Of a stretch of 38,640 nt of DNA, positions 20,389-28,686 are shown piece by piece; position 1 is the stretch's first letter, and every line of letters starts with the position of its first letter. The notes under the pieces are model-generated. The model had not been told where the DNA came from, searched no databases, and saw only the letters and a program-made list of their open reading frames with translations. The DNA comes from a virus, in IMG/VR virus record IMGVR_UViG_3300048924_000336, positions 1 to 38,640 of that record; one strand, given 5' to 3'. The position numbers and the translations under genes were made by a program.

Positions 20389-20928
20389 ATGGCCATCGTA
20401 TCGACCGACATCCTGCTCAAGCTGGCGACGGTCGCTGGTGCGGCCGGCAACGCGAACACCAGCACGCCTGGCGCGTCCCTCGGCAAGTACATCTCCACCA
20501 CGCAGCTCTCTGCGACCGCGCTCAACAACCTGTTCTCCGACATCACCGGCGCCCAGAACGCGGCCAGCCAGGTCGACTACCAGTGCGTGTTCATCCACAA
20601 CAATCACGCCACCCTCACCGCGCAGAACGTCGTGGTCTACGGGACGGGCGACGTCACCGGCGGAGCAAGCTGGGCGCTCGGAGTGGACACCACGGCAGAG
20701 TCCGCGATCGGATCGTCCTCGGCACAGGCGCTCACCATCGCCAACTCGACCACGGCACCCTCCGGCGTGAGCTTCTCCGCACCCACCACGGATGGCACCG
20801 GCCTGGCCGTGGGCTCGATCCCCCCGGGGCACACGCGCGCCATCTGGGTCCGCCGTACGGCCGCGAACACTCCCGCGGTCAACAACGACGGCTTCACGCT
20901 CGACGTCGCGTTCGACACCGCCGCGTAA
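20389..20928 (+). CDS. Hypothetical structural protein (179 aa)
   Basis: ATG at 20389 with GAGGAGAA upstream. The sequence is mostly small and polar residues in alternating strands: SLGKYISTTQLSATALNNLFSDITGAQNAASQVDYQCVFIHNNHATLTAQNVVVYG, a virion-like segment seen in tail or head fibre proteins, then SSAQALTIANSTTAPSGVSFSAP and AIWVRRTAANTPAVNNDGFTLDVAF. It is likely a beta-sandwich decoration or fibre protein; the exact site on the virion is unknown. Confidence 0.75.
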   Translation: MAIVSTDILLKLATVAGAAGNANTSTPGASLGKYISTTQLSATALNNLFSDITGAQNAASQVDYQCVFIHNNHATLTAQNVVVYGTGDVTGGASWALGVDTTAESAIGSSSAQALTIANSTTAPSGVSFSAPTTDGTGLAVGSIPPGHTRAIWVRRTAANTPAVNNDGFTLDVAFDTAA

Positions 20929-20943
20929 CCAGAAGGAGGGGCC

Positions 20944-22587
20944 ATGGCGGCTACCCCCTTCGCCACTGCGGCAAACTCGGCGGGCACGCAGGTCGTCGGC
21001 GACGCAGGTTCGTACTACAAGGATCTGGCGTTCACCGGCGCGCAGAACGGCGACCGCATCCTGGTCATGGCCGTCGGCGCCGAGTACAACAAGACCGCCG
21101 GTACGCGCAGCCTGGCCGCCACGGGCGGCAGTATCGGCTCCTGGACGACGGCGTCCCCCACCGTAGCCCTGACGAACGACGTCGACCTCATCATCGGCTT
21201 CGTAGACGTGACCGCCACCGGCACGGTCACCGTCCGCGGCACGGTGCGGTCGGGCAACGGTGCGTTCGTCCAGGTCCTCGGGTGGCTGATCCCCGCTGCG
21301 GAGAAGGGGGCCAACCCCTCCATCTCCACCCTGGTCGCAGACGCTGACGGGCAGCTCTCACTCGCCCTCACTGGCGCGACGAAGGACATCCTCGGGCTGC
21401 TGGGAGACTGGTCCGCCGCTGACATGGGCACCGGCACAGTGCCCTCCGGCGGCACAGTGGACAGCCACTACTTCGACGGAACGCAGTATTCGACGTGGGC
21501 GGCACGCTGGACGGCGCAGACCGCCGCCACCCGCACCTACGGCCCGTCGGGCTTGAGCGGCCGTCGGATCTCTGGCGGGTTCTACCGACAGGACACCGTC
21601 TCGAGCCTGACTCGCGTCACGAAGACTCTCGACCTGGCCTGGAACGTCGCCGCCCGGGTGACTAAGGCCGCGGATACCAAGTGGATGACGCTCGCTCGCG
21701 TCACCACCACTCGCGACGTCGCGTGGAACGTGCTCGGCAGGGTCACAAAGACGCGCGACATCGGGTGGAACGTGGCGTCGCGCGTCACCCTGGCGGCCGA
21801 TGTCGCCTGGAACACGCTGAGTCGAGTGCTCTCGACGCGCGATATCGCGTGGAACGTCTCCGCCCGGATCACGAAGACCCGGGACATCGCTTGGATGACG
21901 GCGGCCCGCGTCTCGTCCAGCGCGCCGATCGCGTGGAACGTGCTGTCTCGCGACGGCGTCGCAGCGGATGTCGCCTGGGCCGTGCTCGCTCGGGGACTCG
22001 TTGCGCAGGATCTGCAGTGGAACACCTTCCAGCACGTAACGGTGGAAGCGCCCCTGGCGTGGCAGGTTCTCGCGCGCCTCGGCCTGTCTCGAGACGTCCA
22101 GTGGGGCGTGCTTCAGCGCGCCGCGCTCAGCCGAGACATCCAGTGGAGCATGGCCGGCCGCGTCATCACGGGCCGGGATATCTTCTGGAACATCCAGAGC
22201 GAAGACGGCCGAGCTGTCCTGATGGTGGGTGTGGCGTGGACGACACTCGAGCGCGACGAGCTCGCGGCGGATGTCGCCTGGCGTGTGGCGCAGCGGGTCA
22301 CCGCATCACGTGCCATCCAGTGGGATCTGCTCGGTCGCGTCCTGGTGGACCTCGACATCGCCTGGAACCTCCGAGCTCGCCCTGTTCGCACACTCCCGAT
22401 CGAGTGGATGACGCGCGCGCGCCAGACGCGCGCACTCCGGTCGGAGTGGAATGTCGGGTCCGACATCGTGCCCGAGTTCTGCTGGCCGGCCACGATGTTC
22501 CTGCACTTCGAGACCCCCACCTACGGCCTCAGTTTCGAGGGTCCGACTGGTAGCCTCTCGTTCGAGAGCTGCACTCCGGAGGGCTGA
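20944..22587 (+). CDS. Trp-repeat structural protein (547 aa)
   Basis: ATG at 20944 with GAAGGAGGGG upstream. Residues 1-223 form a beta-rich globular domain (DLAFTGAQNGDRILVMAVGAEY, DVDLIIGFVDVTATGTVTVRGTVRSGN). Residues 224-506 are 20 tandem copies of a 14-residue unit of the form RVTKTRDIAWNVLA, with Trp at position 10 of every unit and usually Arg at position 1. One unit carries a 3-residue insertion. The last 41 residues (PEFCWPATMFLHFETPTYGLSFEGPTGSLSFESCTPEG) form a cap with two short Y/SLSFE-like repeats. The repeats would make an elongated beta solenoid or fibre. Overlaps the next gene (TGATG). Position suggests a head or tail fibre. Confidence 0.85.
   Translation: MAATPFATAANSAGTQVVGDAGSYYKDLAFTGAQNGDRILVMAVGAEYNKTAGTRSLAATGGSIGSWTTASPTVALTNDVDLIIGFVDVTATGTVTVRGTVRSGNGAFVQVLGWLIPAAEKGANPSISTLVADADGQLSLALTGATKDILGLLGDWSAADMGTGTVPSGGTVDSHYFDGTQYSTWAARWTAQTAATRTYGPSGLSGRRISGGFYRQDTVSSLTRVTKTLDLAWNVAARVTKAADTKWMTLARVTTTRDVAWNVLGRVTKTRDIGWNVASRVTLAADVAWNTLSRVLSTRDIAWNVSARITKTRDIAWMTAARVSSSAPIAWNVLSRDGVAADVAWAVLARGLVAQDLQWNTFQHVTVEAPLAWQVLARLGLSRDVQWGVLQRAALSRDIQWSMAGRVITGRDIFWNIQSEDGRAVLMVGVAWTTLERDELAADVAWRVAQRVTASRAIQWDLLGRVLVDLDIAWNLRARPVRTLPIEWMTRARQTRALRSEWNVGSDIVPEFCWPATMFLHFETPTYGLSFEGPTGSLSFESCTPEG
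21613..22461 (+). repeat. 20 tandem 42-bp coding repeats (14 aa each)
   Basis: DNA period 42 bases, protein period 14 (19 units of 14 and one of 17). Consensus RVTxxRDIAWNVxx; the Trp codon TGG is invariant. Units are diverged at the DNA level, so the array is old and under selection for protein pattern rather than recently expanded. Confidence 0.9.
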
Positions 22588-22901
22588 TGAGCATCGTCGA
22601 CACGATCAAGCAGGGCGACACCGATGAGCTGTGGCTCGTCGCCACCGACGGCACCGGCGCTCGCATCGACCTCACAGACGCCACGGTGGAGGCCCTCTAC
22701 CGCAGGGGGCGCACCACGGTCGCCGCGACTGTCACCGGCTACGACCGTGAGAACGGGAGAGTCCGCGTGGAGAAGTCTTCGCTCCCCGAGGGGCCGCTCG
22801 CCTGGGTGATGCACGTGACGAAGGCTGGCGTCCGGACCACCATCCCCACCGAGGGCACGGCGAAGCTCGAGGTCGAAGCGAACATGGAGGCCACGGCGTG
22901 A
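22587..22901 (+). CDS. BppU N-terminal-like baseplate/fibre protein (104 aa)
   Basis: ATG at 22587 (TGATG overlap). The sequence DTIKQGDTDELWLVATDGTGARIDLTDATVEALYRRGRTTVAATVTGYDRENGRVRVEKSSLPEGPLAWVMHVTKAGVRTTIPTEGTAKLEVEA follows the beta-sandwich pattern of the BppU N-terminal domain, which anchors receptor-binding proteins to baseplates. The full receptor-binding part is absent, so it may serve as an adaptor for the preceding repeat protein. GTGA overlap with the first connector gene. Confidence 0.6.
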   Translation: MSIVDTIKQGDTDELWLVATDGTGARIDLTDATVEALYRRGRTTVAATVTGYDRENGRVRVEKSSLPEGPLAWVMHVTKAGVRTTIPTEGTAKLEVEANMEATA

Positions 22902-23731
22902 TCTGCTACCCGGATACCACGGACTGGTCGTGCTGGGGAACCCCTGAGGACATCTCCACGCTCGACCCGGACAAGAAGGCGCTCTCCGAGGCGCGTGCCT
23001 GGTACACCCTGGCCGCCATGACGGCGTACCGGATCGGCGTGTGCCCCACCACGATCCGGCCGTGCTCGCGCGGCTGCGCGCCAGCAGGCTCCTGGATCGC
23101 CGCGCCGGCATCCGCCACCGGAGCGAACATGGGCGCCCTGCCACTGCAGACCATCGGCGGGATCTTCACCCCGCACATCACCGGCGGCGTCTGGGTGAAC
23201 TCGTGCCGCTGCGGTTCCGTGTCGGACTGCTCGTGCGGCAGCTCCCTGTCGGCCGTGATCCTGCCGGGTCCGGTCGGCGCGATCGAGTCCGTGGTCCTGA
23301 ATGGCGAGCTGGTGGACCCCACGAAGTACCGCGTCGACAACGGCAACGAGCTGATCTCGCTCGACCCCGATATCGTGTGGCCGTCCTGCCAGAACATGAC
23401 GGCGGACCTCGAGTCCGATGGCACCTTCGCGGTCACCTACTACCGCGGCATGGCGCCGAACGAGATGGTCAACTCGACGGCGGGCGTCCTCGCCGCAGAG
23501 TTCTACAAGGCGTGCACTGGCGGGAAGTGCCGGCTACCGCAGAACGTGAAGCAGGTCGTGCGCTACGGCGTCACCATCGAGGTCAACCCCGACCTGTTCT
23601 CGAGCATGATGGTCATCCCCGAGGTGGCCATGCTGGTCAATGTGCTCAACCCGAACCAGCTCAAGCAGGCCCCGCGGGTGCTCTCCCCCGACGGGCCGTC
23701 GCGTCCGCGTATGCAGACGTGGGGTCGGTGA
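22898..23731 (+). CDS. Head-to-tail adaptor protein (277 aa)
   Basis: GTG at 22898. It has many cysteines (12 or more) in RPCSRGCAPAG and NSCRCGSVSDCSCGSSLS, followed by SAVILPGPVGAIESVVLNGELVDPTKYRVDNGNELISLDP, the conserved strand region of actinophage head-to-tail adaptors, and a helical C-terminus AAEFYKACTGGKCRLPQNVKQVVRYGVTIEV. It should bind below the portal after DNA filling. The Cys-rich part may be a metal-binding or disulfide-linked loop. Confidence 0.75.
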   Translation: MICYPDTTDWSCWGTPEDISTLDPDKKALSEARAWYTLAAMTAYRIGVCPTTIRPCSRGCAPAGSWIAAPASATGANMGALPLQTIGGIFTPHITGGVWVNSCRCGSVSDCSCGSSLSAVILPGPVGAIESVVLNGELVDPTKYRVDNGNELISLDPDIVWPSCQNMTADLESDGTFAVTYYRGMAPNEMVNSTAGVLAAEFYKACTGGKCRLPQNVKQVVRYGVTIEVNPDLFSSMMVIPEVAMLVNVLNPNQLKQAPRVLSPDGPSRPRMQTWGR

Positions 23732-24252
23732 TGGAGCCTGACCTTGTAGACGACCAGCGCGTCTACCCGATCCTGCTCGAGCTGCTCGCCTGCCTGAAGG
23801 CTGAGCTCGGCGCGCAGCAGGTCAAGGACATGTGCTTCGTGAATCTGCTGGTCGGCACGGAGGTGCCGGCCGAGTTCGTGCACATGAATCCCACCGACAC
23901 GGTCGGGGCGGCATACGTGCGTCTCGGCAGCGCCTACCCCTCGGTGCAGAACTTCCCCGAGCCGGACCCAACGCCGACCTGCAGTACGGCCCTCGCGTTC
24001 CCGATCGCTGTCGGCATCCTGCGCTGCGCGTCCATCGGGGACGACACGGGCAATCCGCCCGACCAGGACGAGTACGCCCGGATCGTGCGGCGCTCGACGG
24101 CAGACATGGCGCTGATGAGGCGCGTCATTCAGTGCTGCCTCGCCGACAAGTTCGACGACTCGACCTACGTGCTGGGCACCTGGGAGCCGCTGCCGAACCT
24201 CGGCGGTGTCGTGGGCGGTGAGTTCAGCTTCATCATCCAAGAGCCGATCTGA
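23731..24252 (+). CDS. Head-tail connector / completion protein (173 aa)
   Basis: ATG at 23731 in TGATG overlap with the adaptor gene. Features: DDQRVYPILLELLACLKAELG (helix), CFVNLLVGTEVP, AYVRLGSAYPSVQNFPEPDPTPTCSTALAFPIAVGILRC, then a long helix DEYARIVRRSTADMALMRRVIQCCLA and a beta-strand ending EPLPNLGGVVGGEFSFIIQEP. The closing V-G-G-x-F-S-F-I/W pattern is typical of actinophage connector or tail-terminator proteins located before the gp10-like gene. Confidence 0.7.
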   Translation: MEPDLVDDQRVYPILLELLACLKAELGAQQVKDMCFVNLLVGTEVPAEFVHMNPTDTVGAAYVRLGSAYPSVQNFPEPDPTPTCSTALAFPIAVGILRCASIGDDTGNPPDQDEYARIVRRSTADMALMRRVIQCCLADKFDDSTYVLGTWEPLPNLGGVVGGEFSFIIQEPI

Positions 24253-24665
24253 TGGCCGAGGCTTACCGGGTCACGGTCTACAACAGCCGGATCGCTGCCC
24301 TCATTCAGACCGGCGAGGGCGCGCGCTGGTCGCACGGTGTCGCCAAGGACATCGAGCGCACTGGACGTCGCTTCGCCCCCGTCCGCACTGGCCGCCTGCG
24401 CGACTCGCACGTCACCCTGCCCGGCGTCGGCACGAACCAGTACCAGAAGCGTTGGGTCGTCTCGGCGCTGGCGCCCCACGCCGCCTGGGTGGCGAAGGGC
24501 ACCGGCATCTACGGGCCGCTCCACCGGCCGATCCTCGGCTGGCAGAAGCTGCCCTGGAACATCGGTGGCCGCAACCGTCCCGGGATCAACTCGGTGGTCT
24601 GGTCGACGAAGGGTCAGCGTCCGAACGACTGGCTGTCGCGTGCTGCAGCCGTGGTGCTGGCGTAA
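24252..24665 (+). CDS. HK97 gp10-like head-tail/tail completion protein (137 aa)
   Basis: ATG at 24252 (TGATG). The core VAKDIERTGRRFAPVRTGRLRDSHVTLPGVGTN is the AP-x-R/K-TG-x-L-R-x-S signature of the HK97 gp10 family, followed by VSALAPHAAWVAKGTG. The C-terminus (RNRPGINSVVWSTKGQRPNDWLSRAAAVVLA) matches the usual GQ-x-x-x-x-W-L ending. It completes the connector or the tail end. Confidence 0.8.
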   Translation: MAEAYRVTVYNSRIAALIQTGEGARWSHGVAKDIERTGRRFAPVRTGRLRDSHVTLPGVGTNQYQKRWVVSALAPHAAWVAKGTGIYGPLHRPILGWQKLPWNIGGRNRPGINSVVWSTKGQRPNDWLSRAAAVVLA

Positions 24666-24676
24666 TACGCTAACCT
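24660..24676 (+). promoter_or_regulatory. Palindrome GCGTAATACGC with adjacent -10-like TAACCT
   Basis: 11-bp palindrome (24660-24670) containing the stop codon of the preceding gene, followed directly by TAACCT (24671-24676). The 13-mer GCGTAATACGCTA recurs in reverse complement at 4481-4493. The next start (24704) has a strong GGAAGGAG site. Confidence 0.35.
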
Positions 24677-24703
24677 TGCACCATCCGCTGGAAGGAGACT
24701 CCC

Positions 24704-25249
24704 ATGTCCGAAGCAGATAGCCGGTCATTCCGCAGGGCCGTCGCCCGCCACTCCGAGACGGACCCGGAGGATCTTGAGGACGTCGTCACGTTCGACCTGA
24801 CGACGACGAAGGAGTTCCCCGTCTACGAGGATGGTGAGCCCGTCTTCGACGAGGATGGCGAGCAGGTGTACGAGGAGAGGGTCGTCCGCCAGGACTTCTT
24901 CACCGCGCACAAGCCGAAGATGGAGACACTGATCCTCGCGGCCGCGCGCGGAGGGCGGGTGGGCACGAACCCCGCCGAACAGCTCGCCGCCGTCCTGTCG
25001 CTGTTCCGAGCTGCGCTGCCGGAAGTCCAGATGGGCATCATCTACGACCGACTCGAGGACCCCCAGGACGAGGTTGGCCTGTACATGCTGCTCGAGGTGT
25101 TCGAGTGGCTGCAGGAGCAGTGGCAGTCTTTTCCTACCCCGCCCTCGTCCGCCTCGTCTGCACAGCCGAGGCCGACTGGCGGGCGCTCGACGGGACGTTC
25201 GCCCGGCAGGGGTTCGACCCGCTCGCAGACGGGCTCGACCGCTTCCTGA
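24704..25249 (+). CDS. Tail assembly chaperone, short form (181 aa)
   Basis: ATG at 24704 with GGAAGGAG. The protein is acidic at the N-terminus (DPEDLEDVVTFDLTTTKEFPVYEDGEPVFDEDGEQVYEER) and helical from FFTAHKPKMETLILAAARGG to YMLLEVFEWLQEQWQSF (residues about 65-143). After that, frame 0 gives only Ser/Pro/Arg/Gly-rich sequence, the look of a shadow of the -1 frame. It precedes the tape measure gene as the lambda G-type chaperone does, and helps fold the tape measure protein while the tube assembles. Confidence 0.8.
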   Translation: MSEADSRSFRRAVARHSETDPEDLEDVVTFDLTTTKEFPVYEDGEPVFDEDGEQVYEERVVRQDFFTAHKPKMETLILAAARGGRVGTNPAEQLAAVLSLFRAALPEVQMGIIYDRLEDPQDEVGLYMLLEVFEWLQEQWQSFPTPPSSASSAQPRPTGGRSTGRSPGRGSTRSQTGSTAS

Positions 25250-25458
25250 ACATCATCTACTCGCTACTGCTTCCGATGGATAGCGAGGAGTCTGGTGGGG
25301 CGGAGCGACTGGCGTTCATCGTCGACCTGAATGAGCCGCTGCCCAAGCCGGACTGGATGCTGCAGAACCCCGACGGCACCCGCAACGGCACGAGGATGGA
25401 CATCTCCGCGGAGGCGGAGATGGACCTGTTCCGTGCTGCCGCGGGCGGTGCCCAGTAG
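24704..25458 (+). CDS. Tail assembly chaperone, -1 frameshift fusion (about 251 aa)
   Basis: Around 25127-25133 the sequence CAG TCT TTT CCT allows slipping by one base on TTTT. The -1 frame then reads SYPALVRLVCTAEADWRALDGTFARQGFDPLADGLDRFLNIIYSLLLP and ends at 25456-25458. This frame has protein-like composition and no good start of its own, as in the lambda G-T arrangement that is conserved in siphoviruses. The slip site is not a classic XXXYYYZ (only the A-site codon re-pairs perfectly), so the exact position is approximate. Confidence 0.75.
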
Positions 25459-25461
25459 AGT
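25456..25461 (+). promoter_or_regulatory. Candidate -10 box overlapping a stop codon
   Basis: TAGAGT at the end of the chaperone gene, 30 bases before the tape measure start. It is one of a set of TAnnnT boxes at gene ends, but its TAG is simply the stop codon, so the evidence is weak. Confidence 0.2.
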
Positions 25462-25491
25462 GTCGTCCAGCATCTAACCGGACGGGGCACC

Positions 25492-28400
25492 ATGGCGACT
25501 ACCATCGGGCGCGTCGACTTCATCGTCGGCCTCGACGGCACCACCGTCCCCACGCAGGGCCGGGTGATCGGTGAGAAGATTGCACAGGCCATCTCCGGCG
25601 CAATGCGCAAGCGCCTGGGAACCGAGCTCGGCAAGCTGAACCTCGACAAAGAGGGGACTGCGCTGGGCAATCGCTTCGCCGATCGTTTCTTCCAGGGCCT
25701 CCGTGGCAACATCGCCCGCCAGATCTCCTCCGTCCAGAACGAGCTGGGCAGCCGGTTCCGCAGCCTCGGCGGCCAGCTCTCGCTCCCGGCCAGCGCTTTC
25801 AACGACCTCGGCGAGCTGCGCCAGGTTGTCGACGACCTCGGAGACAGTGCTCGCAACGCCAACGACGGCTTCGTCCTGATCCGCCGAGAGATCACCGCCA
25901 GCGGCAACGATGCCGACACCTCGTCGCGGAAGTGGTCGAGACTCCGTGGTGCGCTCAGCGATGCCAGGGTCGGGATGATGCGCCTGGGCGACTCCATCGG
26001 GGGCGTGCACGCGCGGCTGCAGGCTGCAGGCGACGACGGGGGCGAGTCTCTGTGGCGCCGGCTGTCGGCGAACACCCGGCAGTGGACCCTCATCATCGCC
26101 GCGATCGCGACGGGCGGCGAGGATATCGCAGCGCTCGGCTCGGCTGCCGGAGCAGGGCTCATCGCGCTCGGCGCAGCCCTCAGCTCGGCGGTGGTCGGCG
26201 TGGGTGTGGGTATCGCCGCCTTCGTGAAGCTCAACAAGGAGATCTCCACCCTGCCCGCATCGCTGCGACCAGCGGCCGCGGCGTTCCAGGGGCTGAAGGG
26301 GCCACTCTCCGACCTGCAGACCTTCCTGTCCGTGCAGGCCCTGGCGGGTACGGCGGACGCATGGAAGTCGCTCGGCAACACGATCCGCGCGCTTCAGCCG
26401 TCCCTCACCCCGATCTCGAAGGTCATCGGGGGGATCGTCAACGACCTGGCCAAGAACCTCAAGCCCGGGACGGACCAGTTCGCGATCCTCACGGGCAATC
26501 TCGCGACGGCCGCGCCCATCTTCGACTCGCTCGTGCGCTCGGTGGGCACCTTCGCGGAGGCGTTCGGGCGCTCCTTCATCCGCGCGACGCCGATCGTCGC
26601 CGGGCTGGTCGCGTGGATCTCCCGCCTGGCGAACCAGTTCAACGCCTTCACCCAGGGGAACGGCTTCGACGAGTGGATGGACCACGCCCAGTCCGTGTTC
26701 TCTCACCTGGGACCACTGCTCAACTCCGCAGGGCGCCTGCTGAACAACCTCGTCACGGATGAGTCCGTCGGCCGGCTCGACGGCTTCCTGGATTCGCTCA
26801 CCTCCTTCATGCCGAACCTGCAGCGCCTGCTGAACATGCTCGGCAATCTCGACCTGTTCGGCTTCCTGGCCGAGACCCTCGACCAGATCGGCACCGCGCT
26901 GCGCCCGCTCGCTGGCCCGGCGACCGAGCTCGCCGCTGCCCTGCGGCGGCTGGCGTCCATCACCCTCGGTGCCTTGGCCGGTGACCTGCAGGAGGTGGCG
27001 TCCGCACTGGCGCCGGTCGTGCGCGGTCTCGCAGACTTTATCAACGCCGTACCGCCGGGCGCCATCGAGGCGCTCACCCAGGCAGTCGTCCTGTTCTTCG
27101 CCGCCTGGGGTGGCTACAAGGTCATCACCCTGGCTGCCGGCGCGATCGCTGGCGTGCAGGCGGGGCTTGCTCTACTCGGTCGAAACCTCACCATCACCGG
27201 GCGCGCAGCCCAGGTGTTCGGCGGCACCGTGACGGCGGGCCTGGGCAAGGCTGCGACCGCCGCGGGTGGCTTCGCCACGAAGATGTCCACCGTGACCAGC
27301 CTGCTGCGCGGCGCGGCCGCCATCGGCATCATCGCGATCGGCGTGAAGTTCATCGGAGACCAGCAGATCGCCGACCTGACTACGAAGCTCAAGCAGGCGA
27401 CGTCGGCCGCGCAGACGATGAAGGTGGCCCTCGACTCACGCGGTGGGAACATCTCCATCAAGGACGCGACGGCGAGCGTGAAGGGCCTCGGTAAGGCACT
27501 CGATGGCATCAACAAGACCCAGAACCTGTGGGAGTTCCTGAACGGACCCGCTGGCACCGCGCGGCCGCTCCTCGCCGTGCAGCAGCTTAACTCCTCGCTC
27601 ACTCAGCTCGCGCAGACGAGTCTCCCGGCCGCCCAGCAGCAGTTCAAGCAGCTTTCGGACGCAGCGAACCTCAACGACAAGCAGCAGCGCACGCTGCTCA
27701 AGTCGATGGGCGACTTCAAGTCGACCCTGGTCGACCAGGCGACCGACCTCGGGATCTCGACGAGCATGCAGAACCTGCTCGCCCTGGCGACGGGCGACAC
27801 CTCGCTGGCCACGGACTCCGCGCGCGCCAAGATCGAGGCCATGGGGGGCGCGACGGATGGGGCGAACGACTCGGCCAAGAACCTCTCGGCCACTCTGCGC
27901 GACCTCGGCAACTCGCAGCTCTCCGTGAACGGCGCCGCGCGCGACTACAACCAGGCCCTCTCCGACGCCACACAGTCGATCAAGGACAACGCGGCCGCAC
28001 TCGCCGACCACAAGAACAAGCTCGACCTCACCACGCAGGCCGGGCGCGACAATCAGGCTGCGCTGGATCAGCTCGCGCAGTCCACGAGCAACTACGCCGC
28101 CCAGGTGTTCGACGCCACCCAGGACCAGGGGCAGGCCAACGCGATCATCTCCGCGGGACGCGACCAGCTCATCAAGATGCTGGGGCAGCTCGGCATCACC
28201 GGCAAGGCCGCGCAGGACTACGCCGACAAGCTGGGTCTCATCCCCCAGAAGATCACCACGGTGATCTACGCGAACACCGACTCGGCCACCGGCACGATCG
28301 ACCGCCTCTACCGGACGTGGAACGGGAAGACGATCCACATGTACGTGACGGCGCAGGGCGTCGGGCACGTGCCCGGGACGGGGGCGAATTTCATGGCCTC

Positions 28401-28686
28401 CGGTGGCGTGCTCACGGGACCGCGCAACATCGTGGCCGGCGAGGCTGGGCCGGAGGCGATCGTGCCCCTGAATCGGCCGCTGTCACAGGTGGACCCGAGT
28501 GTGCGCGCGCTGTCTGCGATCGCCCAGGGCCTCTCCTCCACCCCGCACCTGGCCAGCGGCGGAGTGGCGCTGCCGGGCGGCGGCCAGACTACGATCATGC
28601 CGGGGGCGTTCCAGATCAACACGCGCGACCCGTACCGCGCGGCCATCGAAGTGCTCGACGGCATCGCCGAAGGGGTGAATAGCTGA
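25492..28686 (+). CDS. Tape measure protein (1064 aa)
   Basis: ATG at 25492; the ribosome site is GGACGGGG. It is the longest gene here. Features: a helical N-terminus (GRVIGEKIAQAISGAMRKRLG), and hydrophobic membrane-like segments at about 210-245 (ALGSAAGAGLIALGAALSSAVVGVGVGIAAFV), 530-565 and 605-620 (GAAAIGIIAIGVKFIG). Long coiled regions around 615-890 are rich in Gln/Asn/Ala. The C-terminal motif ASGGVLTGPRNIVAGEAGPEAIVPLNRPL is typical of tape measure C-termini. By the usual 0.15 nm per residue rule the tail would be about 150-160 nm (inference). The protein fills the tail lumen, sets tail length and is ejected ahead of DNA. Confidence 0.95.
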   Translation: MATTIGRVDFIVGLDGTTVPTQGRVIGEKIAQAISGAMRKRLGTELGKLNLDKEGTALGNRFADRFFQGLRGNIARQISSVQNELGSRFRSLGGQLSLPASAFNDLGELRQVVDDLGDSARNANDGFVLIRREITASGNDADTSSRKWSRLRGALSDARVGMMRLGDSIGGVHARLQAAGDDGGESLWRRLSANTRQWTLIIAAIATGGEDIAALGSAAGAGLIALGAALSSAVVGVGVGIAAFVKLNKEISTLPASLRPAAAAFQGLKGPLSDLQTFLSVQALAGTADAWKSLGNTIRALQPSLTPISKVIGGIVNDLAKNLKPGTDQFAILTGNLATAAPIFDSLVRSVGTFAEAFGRSFIRATPIVAGLVAWISRLANQFNAFTQGNGFDEWMDHAQSVFSHLGPLLNSAGRLLNNLVTDESVGRLDGFLDSLTSFMPNLQRLLNMLGNLDLFGFLAETLDQIGTALRPLAGPATELAAALRRLASITLGALAGDLQEVASALAPVVRGLADFINAVPPGAIEALTQAVVLFFAAWGGYKVITLAAGAIAGVQAGLALLGRNLTITGRAAQVFGGTVTAGLGKAATAAGGFATKMSTVTSLLRGAAAIGIIAIGVKFIGDQQIADLTTKLKQATSAAQTMKVALDSRGGNISIKDATASVKGLGKALDGINKTQNLWEFLNGPAGTARPLLAVQQLNSSLTQLAQTSLPAAQQQFKQLSDAANLNDKQQRTLLKSMGDFKSTLVDQATDLGISTSMQNLLALATGDTSLATDSARAKIEAMGGATDGANDSAKNLSATLRDLGNSQLSVNGAARDYNQALSDATQSIKDNAAALADHKNKLDLTTQAGRDNQAALDQLAQSTSNYAAQVFDATQDQGQANAIISAGRDQLIKMLGQLGITGKAAQDYADKLGLIPQKITTVIYANTDSATGTIDRLYRTWNGKTIHMYVTAQGVGHVPGTGANFMASGGVLTGPRNIVAGEAGPEAIVPLNRPLSQVDPSVRALSAIAQGLSSTPHLASGGVALPGGGQTTIMPGAFQINTRDPYRAAIEVLDGIAEGVNS

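Noticed and set aside
21613-22461. The 42-bp repeats as a CRISPR or other DNA-level array
   Set aside because: They are in frame, diverged in DNA and conserved as protein; there are no unique spacers.
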